Assembly: GCA_900073065.1 (NCBI GenBank)
Contig: FJOG01000006.1
Coordinates: forward strand, 164,937 to 228,936
Reading direction: 5' to 3'
From: Phialocephala subalpina
Lineage: Eukaryota > Ascomycota > Leotiomycetes > Helotiales > Mollisiaceae
DNA: 64,000 nt
Shown here: piece by piece, positions 55,272-64,000 of the stretch
How the letters are laid out: each line of letters starts with the position of its first letter
Position numbering within the stretch: the stretch's first letter is position 1
Program-made: the position numbers and the translations under genes
Notes under the pieces: generated by a model
The model's database searches: none
What the model saw: only the letters and a program-made list of their open reading frames with translations
Told to the model about the DNA's origin: nothing

Positions 55272-56147
55272 ATGGTATTCAAGCATGTCTTTCTCGTCCA
55301 CCAGCGAACCTTCAATCACCAAGACGACGACGAGGGCATTCTGAAAATCGAGAGTGTTCACGATAACATCCAGGGCACCAATCATTGCGCTAATGCGCTG
55401 GTTAAGGCATTGGAGAGAAGAGCTGAGAACGCCGATGGCTTAGATGAGAGTATGACGATTCCAAATGGGGATAGAGATATGGAGGACGCGTCGTTACCTA
55501 CCTTGAACCATTCGCTGTCAGTTTCTGTGTCCATGAAATGCCATTGAAAGTCGAGACACCAGCTCCAGAACCAGTCATGGAGACACCCAAACCGAAAGTC
55601 AAGGTATTTTCGGCGATGACCTTCTCTTTCGTTGGAAGATTGGAGGCGGCTGAGCTTGACGAGATACGGTGGTTGGTGGCCGACAATGGGGGAAGATGGA
55701 AGCCAATAGAAGACTTCGAAGATCCTTCCAAAGAGGCCAGACTACGTAGTCGAAGGTCGGGACGTTTCGACGAAACATCGAGAACTCATTCATGCTGAGA
55801 TATACGCAACTGTCAACTCCTGAGCTGTGAAGCGCATGTGAGGTGGAGCTGCTTCTGGCCCAGCTGTCAATACTTTTTTCAATCCTTTGAAGTGCCTCGC
55901 TGGTCTCAGCTTCCAGATTCTAGGCAAATATGACGAAGAGGAATACCAACCTTGGTATATAGTCCACTCTTTTGGCGGTACGCGGCCTCGCTGTGACTAC
56001 ATCTCTCATATCAACTACGTTATACGAATAGTTGGTGACAGCGCGGAGGTTTTGGAAATATTCAAGCAGCAATGTCGACAGTATCTCAAGATCCAGAAAC
56101 CCACTATCATCACAACCCAAGAGCTCGCAGATATGGTTCTGAGGTGA
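55272..56147 (+). pseudogene. BRCT-like gene, frameshifted
   Basis: The first frame (VFKHVFLVHQRTFNHQDDDE) runs to 55547. A second begins before 55538 and has a BRCT-like run, MTFSFVGRLEAAELDEIRWL then VADNGGRW. The match continues in a third frame (LPKRPDYVVEGRDVSTKH). After a gap, LSFQILGKYDEEEYQPWYIV, SFGGTRPRCDYISHINYVI and IITTQELADMVLR form a second BRCT-like unit. Glycine pairs, the aromatic helix and the closing i-i-t-x-x-E-L segment fit BRCT folds, which bind phosphopeptides or DNA ends. Several frame changes suggest a relic. Family assignment is tentative. Confidence 0.4.
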
Positions 56148-56575
56148 TGCAAAGGGTCGTCAATCCTATCTTTTTGTTGCAACTTCTGGACGGGAAGAAT
56201 GCAGTCGTGGAAGTGTCCCTGCATCCAGAAAGATTTAGGGCACCAGTGAGTCTCCCCAAAAGTGGAATGCCGAACTTGTGCGCCAATGTGGAAACAGACC
56301 ACGGTTCTTCATGGATATTGATAGGCTTCATTTGATATTGGCACTCTTTCAGCGATTGGGATTCTCTCGGCCCACGTACACCGCTGCCACCAGGAGAGCT
56401 AGATAATTCAAGTACGAACTAGCAAGAAAATCGGGTAGACTGATCCGACGGAGCGAATGGCTCTCGAGGGAGGATAAGATGAACATCTTAACCTCACGAT
56501 GGATGAAATTTGATCACTGTCTGGTGGCTGGCTTTGGACTTGATTAATATCACCTCTCGTGGGAAATCAGTCAGG
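56148..56575. other. Intergenic region
   Basis: No further gene seen; contains the presumed promoter of the permease relic. Confidence 0.4.
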
Positions 56576-58274
56576 ATGTCTGAGAAACAATCGGAGAAGG
56601 CGACCCCGCAACCTCAAGACGAGGTTCAACCAGTCGACATTGAAGACGAGATTTTTGGGAAGCAAGAAGTCAACATTGACGATGAGGCTGGCGATTATGC
56701 TATTCAGGCTCTCGCGATTGGAGCAGCAGATCTAGCTCCTGCCAAAAAGGTGCTGAGGAAGATTGATTTGTACCTGCTGCCCTTCCTTTGCGTGACTTTC
56801 GGTAAGTTGCCTTCCAAGTGGGGCCACGGCAATATGGTAACAGCTTTAAGGTCTGCAATTCATCGGCAAACCGAACTTAGGTATATCTTCAGTGTTTGGG
56901 ATCATCAAGGACAATCACCTTGTGGGACAGCAATTCTCCTGGTGCAGCAGCATATTCTCTTCGGATTTCTCACTGCTGAGTATCCTGGAGTGGCACTGAT
57001 GCAGTGCTTCCCAATCGCCAAGTTTCTGGGATGCAATGTCACCATCTGGGGAGCTCTGCTCATGACCTCGGCATCGTGCAGCTCATTTGGGGGTTGGCGA
57101 CAGTTCGATCCTTCCTGGGGGCGTTTGAGTCAACGACCGCGCCTGGCTTTGTGATGCTCACCAGTACATAGTCCACGCAAAAGGAGCAAGCATTCAGAGC
57201 CTCGATCTGGGTCGCTACCCTCGGCACCTTCAGCACCCTCAACGGCATCATGACCTTTGGAATCGGCCACATCAAAGATTCTCCGAGTCCATGGAAGTAC
57301 ATCTTCCTCGTTCTCGGCTCGCTCACGTTTGTCTGGGGCCTCTTCCTCCTGTACATGGTTCCTGACAATCCTGCCACTACGAGATGGCTTTCAGACGACG
57401 AGAAAGTGACCGCGATACAACGAGTTGTGGAGAACAAAGCTGGGACGAAAAGCAAAACAATCATCCGTTCCCAGATCTTCGAAGCTTTTACGAACATCAA
57501 GGTCATTCTAATCGCTCTCGTTGCATTCTATAATGCTTTCTGTGGAGGAGCACTTGCTTTTCAGTCTCTGATCATGGCTGGCTTCGGCTTCACTCCTCTA
57601 CAAGTGGCTCTCTTGAACATGCCGTACGGCGTTTTTCAAACGAGCTTCGGTCTCCTTGCTGAATACGCTGTTCACAAGTTTCCAAATTCCAGATTGATTG
57701 TGATGGCAGTATCCCAGATTCCGCCCATCATTGGTACCGTTCTCATCAACCAGTTGCCCACCACCAACAGCTGGGGACGACTTGCCGGAATCTGGCTCAT
57801 TTCTAGTTTCAGTGTTGGCTATCAGATCAACCTTGGATTGATGGCATCGAATATTGCTGGAAGTACCAAGAGAACCTTCACTCCGGGTCCAATTTTGTCG
57901 TCTATTGTGCGGGGCAGATCTCAGGTGAGATACATGTGCGTTATTTCGAGTCGAAGCTGACAAAAGCAGGACCTCAAACTTTCAAAGCCAAAGAGGCGCC
58001 GGCCTACAGACATGATGTGATTGCCATGCTCTGCGCCTTTTCCTTTCACTTCATGCTTCCACTTGCCCTCCGTGCTGTATACCTATGGGAGAACAAGAGG
58101 AGAAACAAAGCTTTGGAAGGAAAGAGCGAGGCAGAGATCGAGGCGCTGAATAGAAAGTGCAATGTCCAAGCTTTCGAGGGTGTTTTGGACGGAGAAAATG
58201 TGAGATCACCTTTCAAGTTCAATGCTGTAGCAATACTTACCTCCAAATCAGGTCATGTTCCGCATGCCTTGTAG
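56576..58274 (+). pseudogene. Dal5-like (allantoate permease family) MFS transporter, inactivated
   Basis: ATG 56576 begins a hydrophilic leader and the family-typical LRKIDLYLLPFLCVTFG. After an intron (56802-56850) comes GISSVFGIIKDNHLVGQQFS. The frame then shifts at about 56953-56961 (continuing FGFLTAEYPGVALMQ) and again in a G5 run at 57089-57093 (continuing GLATVRSFLGAFESTTAPGF). A TAG at 57169-57171 stands where the family has Trp before Y-T-x-K-E. Downstream, WVATLGTFSTLNGIMTFGIG through SVGYQINLGLMASNIAG is intact. A third shift near 57880-57891 leads to NFVVYCAGQIS, an intron, and GPQTFKAKEAPAYRHDVIAM. Three shifts and one stop show loss of function. Intact members import allantoate, ureidosuccinate, vitamins or small peptides with protons. 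Confidence 0.85.
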
Positions 58275-59087
58275 CATCGGTTCGTTGCGGACAGCAGGGG
58301 ACCGAGAGGAAGAGCAGACGAATCTGGGTCACGTGCTACTGTTACCTGAAGCTGCCATATCGTCTGTGTGTGTAGCTTTGGAAATCCTAGCTATACTTCA
58401 GAGACCACAAGTAAAGGAATACGGACGCATTAGAACTAGAGATAATCACATCATCTTGATGTATTTGAAGATGTCTAGGTATGGCCTCATGATCTGCCTA
58501 GCAATCGGGTTTTTACCGGAATGTAAATAGAATCGTACAAGGTAAGTTTTCCGCATCATTTTTCGGCTTCGAAACGACACAACGGAAGAAGCGGCTAAGA
58601 TGCAAGTCGGACTATATTTAAAGGTCTGACCCCTGCGGTTGGATAAGGGTTGCATGGTGCTTACATATAGCTCACGACCCCTACCCCAATCTTAGCCGGG
58701 CAGCACAATTGATTGGCAGCAACACGTCAGCAGCGTGTATTCTGCAAGCGCGGATCCCGGGGCTGAATCTCCACCTTCTGAACTGAGGTTTTCAGAACTT
58801 GTGCTGGGACGAAGAAACAGCTTTCAACATCTGGTGGAGGCTGAGATCGTTCAGACACGCAGCAAAGTTGGAGAATGGTATATTTGTCCATCAAGAACAA
58901 GTAGTTAAAGTGGTATTTCGAGCACTATCTTCGTGTTCCTGTTCAGCTACATGCCCGCCCTCACGCTAGAGATTTGCTTAACCTCGACTGGCGGGCTTCA
59001 AGACAAGGAAGGATATGGACGAGAGAAGGACATTGCCCATCGACAACCTCATTTCTGGAGGAAGGATCAAATTCTGAGACCGCCGAG
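58275..59087. other. Intergenic region
   Basis: No gene supported. The right part is the promoter of the TMEM184-like gene. Confidence 0.4.
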
Positions 59088-60604
59088 ATGTCGAATTCGA
59101 CTTGCAACACCATGCAAAAGGACATCATGGGTGAGTTCAACAGACCCTTCGCCTGTCTAGATGAATGCTAATGTCAAGGTAGATGTCAACAACGAGTTGC
59201 CTATGGCTGGCAATATGACTTTCCATGATATCATTCTGATCACAGAGCTTGCCTGCGTCATTGCCACATTCGCATTGAGCCTCTACCAAATCGCGTGTCA
59301 TGCGCTCAACTATAGGCGACCTGTAGAGCAGAAATAGTATGATTTATTCCCCTCTCACACTTATTGAGGTACTAAAAACACCTAGTATACTACGCATCCT
59401 GTTCATGGTTCCTCTGTATAGCGTCTCAATGCTACTATCCACGAAGTTCTTCCCGTATTCGACGTATTTCATCCTACTTTCCTCCACCTACGCCTCGGTG
59501 GCTATCGCCTCGTACTTTTCACTTCTTTGCCACTATCTTGCTCCAGATGGGGATTCCAAGTCCCTATTTTCAAACATTCAACCAGGGCCATGGCAGAACT
59601 ACTTCCCTTTACCCTTGAGATGGCTTCATGACCGCTTTGGAGGAGAGAAATCCTTCTTGAGAGCGATGACCTGCGGTGTCACGTGGTTTAACGTGTGTTC
59701 TCTACATTTCCACTTTCTGGACTAATGACTGACCCTCCAATTGTAGATCATAACTCTTGGAATACTTCAGTATTGTCTCTTGCGTTGCCTAACCGCGATA
59801 GCATCAGTTATCGCTCAGCCGCTTGGTCGATATTGCGCGTCCTCACTGAACCCATTGTATTGTCACATATGGGTATGCATCCCTTCGAAACAGAATTGAG
59901 TAAAAATGACTGAATCAACAGACCCTTGCCCTCAATGCAATCTCGGCCACTATCGCCATGTATTGCTTGGACCAGTTTACCTGGCAAATGAAAGACGCAT
60001 TGAGAGCTCACCGCCCCACGCTGAAGTTGTGGTGTGTCAAAATTGTGTTTGCAGTTTCGATGTATCAAAATGTGAGGGTATTTATCCCCTTCACAACCAA
60101 AAAGCTGACATTATCCAGCTTATACTAGCATTGATTACCACCGCATGGATTCCGTCCAAGTCAGCAGTTCAAGCAACCTCGAAGGTGGCGTACGCAGACT
60201 TGAGAGTTGGCATCCCAGCCTTGATGCTTTGTTTCGAACTACTCTTCACCTCAATCCTACACATACACGCATTTTCATGGAGAGTTTATGGTGCAGAAGT
60301 TCAGCGCAAAGCCTCGTACGGTGGATTTCTTGGCTACCTCGCCATTCTGGATGCCTTGAATATCTTTGACCTCATCCGAGCTTTCGGGAGTGCCCTGAGA
60401 TGGCTTCTGAAGAAGGAAGGAGGCTATGAAACAACGGATCAGACCGATAATCTGGGTGACTCGAAGATCAATCTTTTGAATGACGAAAAGGCTTCGTTCA
60501 GCTTGAGCACAGTGGCGGTTGAACGTGAGGTGGGGTTTTTAGAACCGATCACTTATCTAGACCCTGTACACACTGGACCGGAACCATTTCGCGATCTCGA
60601 ATGA
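59088..60604 (+). CDS. TMEM184 / organic solute transporter Ost-alpha family protein (DUF300)
   Basis: Six exons join in phase to 421 residues: 59088-59130, 59183-59336, 59386-59692, 59747-59872, 59922-60071 and 60119-60604. Seven membrane spans are predicted. Family marks are HALNYRRPVEQK then ILRILFMVPLYSVSMLLS, TYASVAIASYFSLLCHYLAP, WFNIITLGILQYCLLRCLTA, FTWQMKDALRAHRPTLK and FELLFTSILHIHAFSW. Ost-alpha/TMEM184 proteins (PF03619) move organic solutes or act in vacuole and endosome membranes; the fungal role is unsettled. The C-terminal 100 residues are hydrophilic. Intron 2 has a clear TACTAA-type branch site (GTACTAAAAAC). It is the only intact multi-exon gene in the last 15 kb. Confidence 0.88.
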
Positions 60605-60747
60605 CTTATGAAGTAGAAACTCTAAGGAATGAAACACTTTCGTGCCCTTCTACAGCGTTTCGAATTGCTGCAGCTGGTCTTGGTTGATGTTATCAACTCA
60701 TTGTTCTCGGTTAGTGAAAGGGTTAGTTCAACGCCAAGAATAATTTT

Positions 60748-62451
60748 CTATGTGATGCCGCATCGCCGACTCCAAGCATCTAGGTATTCTATTTTTCCAC
60801 GTGGTGTCCATGGGAATCGGTCCAAGGGATGCTCTTCGCAACGCCCATTGTTGGCATTGATCACTGCTTGCACGGCTGTCGTAAAATTGATACATCTTTC
60901 CCCAGCGTTGGGACCTGTTTGGTGACGAGCCTGGCACCTCGCGTCCACCATTGTCGTCGGTTTTGCCACAGCGACGGGTGGGGCTGGACCTGGCTCAGTT
61001 GTCGGAGCGACAACTTCTTGTTGAGGATCGGTTGGCTCAGGAGGTAGAAAGTCATAATGTCCAGCAAGCGGATCCGTTGCCCATCCTGCGAAGTCCCACC
61101 TATGCCTCAGAGTTAGTTCCTTAGTCCTTACAGTCTGGCTGGGAAAGTAGTGCTTCCTCACCGGGGAGTAACTCCAATAACGTTGTGAGGAGGGCAACGA
61201 TTCTTCAATCAAAAGAACGACTCACCTGGCTGTGAATTGTTCGGGCGCAAAATAGCCACGAGTACCACGCTTCCGCATTGAATGCATATCTCTGTCGTAG
61301 GCTGCACCCTGCCCTTTCAATCATGCTCCAAGGACAAGTCCAAAGTCCCTAACCTATTGAATTATCATCAGCTCCCACAAAATCTGAAAGTGTAATTGAC
61401 AATTACCTTCGCGATAGGACTTTCTTGTGTTTGGGATCCTTGTCACCCAGAAATACTGTAGCATAATCAGTATCTGCACAGCCAGGTATGTAGGCGTTGC
61501 TAACTGTTTCTTGGCTTTAGATCGAAGTGAACGATTTCATCCCAATCTTGAGGTCTGGTGATGGTCGCTTGATTGACCATGGGATCGAGTACCATCTCAG
61601 CCCCGCCATAGCTCATCGCTGTAACTCCATCTATCAAGCAATCAAAACTGAGCCATAGAGTCGCTTCCGAGAACGGTTATTGTCTAACCATAACACAATT
61701 GTTAGCAATGTGTTTCACCATGCGAACAAAAAAAATATCACTTACTCTTGAGCCCTCCTCATCATCAAGTCGTGTAGAGATCCCAGAGGGCAATTTCCAA
61801 GAAGAGCCTCTTCACTGTATTTTTCCACTGTGAGCTGAGCCCCTCTTCCTTTGGAATAACAGATCTTGGTAGTATCAACAACCTGACAACATGCGGGGCA
61901 GATTGTATTTGGCCAAGATTTGTCATCACCTCGCCTTCTTTTCTCAGGTTTGCTTCAGTCGGGTCCTTAATGGCATATTTGCCGGTCGCTACAATCTCTT
62001 TCACCGCAACATAACGCTTTTTGGTTCCATATCGCCATAATCCAACAATAGCATTGCCACCCCAGCCCAGGAATTTTGTCCCAGTCCATTTCGCAATGCC
62101 ACTTGGATCGCTATGATAGCTGTCCAAATCATCAAACGGCTTTGCCATGAACGCTTGCTTTGTTAGCGCATCCTCCTTGTCCTGTTCGGCATCAACGCCC
62201 TAGTCTTCATCTTCCTCGTCGTCCTTTCCACCTTCGTCGACTTCTACCTCGGAGGTTGCGTGGTCAGGAGCGTTCCCGAGTGAGGTACGACTCAGCGGGC
62301 CAAGTGTTGGTGGACCAGCTAGGACATATGCGTCCCTGCGATAGAACCTTTTTGCTTGAGCAGCAGTCAAGTTTACTGATCCCCCCCTGTATTTCCTCCA
62401 TCTCTTTATCGAATCAAGTGTGTTCGCGTTAAATGCACCCTTTGGAGGCAT
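60748..62451 (-). pseudogene. Protein kinase with Cys/His-rich C-terminal tail, inactivated
   Basis: From ATG 62451 a basic N-terminal region (MPPKGAF, RWRKYRGGSVNLTAAQAKRF) and an acidic linker lead to a TAG at 62202-62200. The frame then continues into a kinase domain: LGWGGNAIVGLW (Gly loop) and RYVAVKEIV (Lys). A shift near 61790-61800 leads to CPLGSLHDLMMRRAQE. Later exons give DWDEIVHFDLKPRN (HxDLKPxN catalytic loop), DFGLVLGA, a TGA at 61323-61321, and RGTRGYFAPEQFTA (APE segment). The tail, about 60900-61080, has CQARHQTGPNAGERCINF then NNGRCEEHP, a C-x(13)-C-x(n)-C-x2-H pattern that could bind zinc. Two stops and a shift mark a relic. A second copy of the tail lies at 63.5 kb. Confidence 0.7.
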
Positions 62452-63470
62452 TTCATCGATTTGAGTTGGGAGAAAAGCCTCGGGATAAGTTGGCGATGCA
62501 AAATTTCCAAGATGATATGAAAAGCCTCTCAATAGTCAATACAGACAACAATGATCTTAACCTTTGAAGCAAAGGCAATGATACAAGAGGGCTTCAAAGC
62601 GATACAGTAGATAATAAGAACACTATTGGGTAGAAACTATGGAGCAATAAGGATTGAAAGGAAGACAGGCGACAGCTAGTTTCCACGCATCAGAATTCTG
62701 AGTGCGGTCATCGCTGGACCATAAACTTGATCGCCAAAGCGACACCATGACCGCGACCGGAAAGTAAATATAACAAGATGAACAGTTGCATTTTAGAGGA
62801 CAAAGAAGGACAATCTGCATTCAACATCAAGAACGTCATTGAAACATCGTAACAAAGAAGTCTAGAGAAACGACCGGGTTTAGAACATGGATAACAGGAT
62901 GAGAATGATCCTTAGATTGCACACTTGATGCTTGAATTTGAACAATTCCCACATAATGATCAAAGAATCATTTTATTTTCAAGTATACCACGTGATCCGA
63001 CGCTGGTCGACGAGACTGGAACTTGGGACTGGCAAAACAGGTGGCGAGATGTAACGGTATGTCAATACCAAGTCAGAGAGGCGTGAAAAAACTCATCCTT
63101 AAATGAAGTGACCTTTGTGTGTGAGAAATGTCTTGATAGTGAGATATCAGTGTTTTCGGCAACTCACTTTCGGTTTTTCTGTCTAGTGACCAATGCACCT
63201 CTCAACCTAGAGCGGGAGCCTACGAGAGAGAAAAACAATTACAAGGAACATCACACAAGTTTTGTCAGGTTGATATCTGTTGGAAGTTCTTAGCAACGAT
63301 ATGGAGACCTGCTGAGAACGCATGAATAGGAGGGACTGGAAGCTCAATTTATTCGTACATTTCTCAAAGGCTATATCCACTCACCCAATGCAAGGTTGTG
63401 TCAGCTCAATTCCTACACGGCACTGACGCCGCCCACACTGCACAAGCCGAGGCTTTAATGCGCTCAAAAT
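62452..63470. other. Spacer between two kinase copies
   Basis: No independent gene seen. An in-frame extension of the kinase N-terminus is open up to about 62532. A CCACGTGATC motif occurs at about 62990. Confidence 0.4.
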
Positions 63471-64000
63471 CTATCGTCTAGGAAATTTTACCCTTTTCGC
63501 GTGTCTTGTGCAACGCGCATCATTGATCGTTATCTCAGCTGCCGTGCCTCTACATGGCCTTCCGCATGGACCACCTCTTCTGGGACCGTATCTCAAGATA
63601 CAGCCGCAAGTAGTCGGATATATTGGTGGTGGTAGATTTTGTGGATATAGTTCGGCATTGAAGCCAGCGGGAGCAGCAGGCGGAGCGGGCATGACTGGAA
63701 AGGGACCAGGGACCTGCCCGCCAGGAGCAACAGGGTTTGGGGGCTCCGGAAGCTCAAAGTCTGTCCAAGCGTCGACCTTTGAACCCCGCTTGAACGCGGC
63801 TGTGATGTTTTGCGTGATTTCCACTTTCAGATCTTTGAGCGAGGGCCGATGGTTGCGGTTGTGATAGAGACACTTGAAAATTGTTCCCCTCAGGGCAGCA
63901 CTATATGTGGTCGCCTCAAGATCCGCCCCGTAAGAATTCCGCTCGCTGCTTGTCCTATGATGAGGAAGGTAGGAGCGAAACCTTGCCTCCTATCGGGTGG
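63471..64000 (-). CDS. C-terminal part of a second kinase with Cys/His-rich tail (cut by the window end)
   Basis: The reverse frame from about 63995 gives the end of a kinase C-lobe (IFKCLYHNRNHRPSLKDLKV, the c-L-x-x-n-x-x-x-R-P-S signature). A Pro-rich linker (VPGPFPVMPAPPAAPAGF) follows, then the tail CGCILRYGPRRGGPCGRPCR, G-T-A-A-E-I-T-I-N-D-A and RCTRHAKR, ending at 63471. The tail aligns with the broken kinase at 60.7-62.5 kb: paired Cys around GP-R/N-x-G-x-x-C, an I-N-D/A-x-x-R-C segment, then C-x2-H. An acceptor-like TAG at about 63981 suggests the kinase domain lies in exons beyond the window. Within the visible part no stop or shift is seen. Confidence 0.65.

Noticed and set aside
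57060..57506. 148-codon reverse frame inside the permease relic
   Set aside because: Antisense to clear transporter coding sequence.
1..64000. tRNA, rRNA and CRISPR arrays
   Set aside because: No B-box-like clover sequence, no rRNA core and no spaced direct repeats were found on reading both strands.

Overview
This is filamentous ascomycete (Pezizomycotina) DNA. Genes carry short GT-AG introns of about 41-130 nt with GTAAGT/GTATGT-type donors, a CTAAC/CTGAC-like branch site and YAG acceptors. The recognisable families are typical of moulds: a TEA/ATTS developmental regulator of the AbaA type, a Zn2Cys6 factor, DHA1 and Dal5-type MFS transporters, 2EXR, Myb_DNA-bind_8 and ULD/STAND-N-terminal families. 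The mix suggests Leotiomycetes (Helotiales), but this is inference from family content, not a search result.

Layout. 0-9 kb is gene-poor, with a broken Ser/Thr kinase fragment and two convergent SprT-like zinc metalloprotease genes. 9.8-22.8 kb is a conserved block: TEA-domain factor (-), MRD1 pre-rRNA processing factor (-), dynein light chain LC8 (+, divergent from MRD1) and an ELL-like elongation factor (-). The last two LC8 exons are present twice as a perfect 250-bp tandem duplication. 22.8-33.4 kb is sparse: a DUF2237 gene, a diverged tandem repeat and several acidic low-complexity reading frames. 33.4-38.6 kb holds an unrecognised gene, two more damaged SprT-like copies and a small secreted 10-cysteine protein. 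38.6-47.8 kb holds a ULD gene with a nonsense codon, an intact MCR1 NADH-cytochrome b5 reductase, a DHA1 multidrug/polyamine-type transporter and a Zn2Cys6 regulator.

From 48 to 64 kb most genes are decaying: a 2EXR gene, an HNH-APH fusion, a Myb_8 fragment beside an AT-rich insert, a BRCT-like gene, a Dal5-like permease, and two copies of a kinase with a Cys/His-rich tail (one broken, one cut by the window end). A roughly 620-bp non-autonomous DNA transposon with inverted ends and a possible target duplication sits at 51.1-51.7 kb. Only the TMEM184/Ost-alpha-type membrane protein at 59.1-60.6 kb looks intact there.

How they fit together. Housekeeping genes (ribosome biogenesis, transcription elongation, dynein, mitochondrial redox) form an intact core. 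They alternate with accessory, repeat-associated stretches rich in gene relics and family copies (four SprT-like genes, two Cys-tail kinases). Several relics carry stops at sites where a C-to-T or G-to-A change would explain them, which is compatible with but does not prove RIP-like mutation. No tRNA, rRNA or CRISPR was found.
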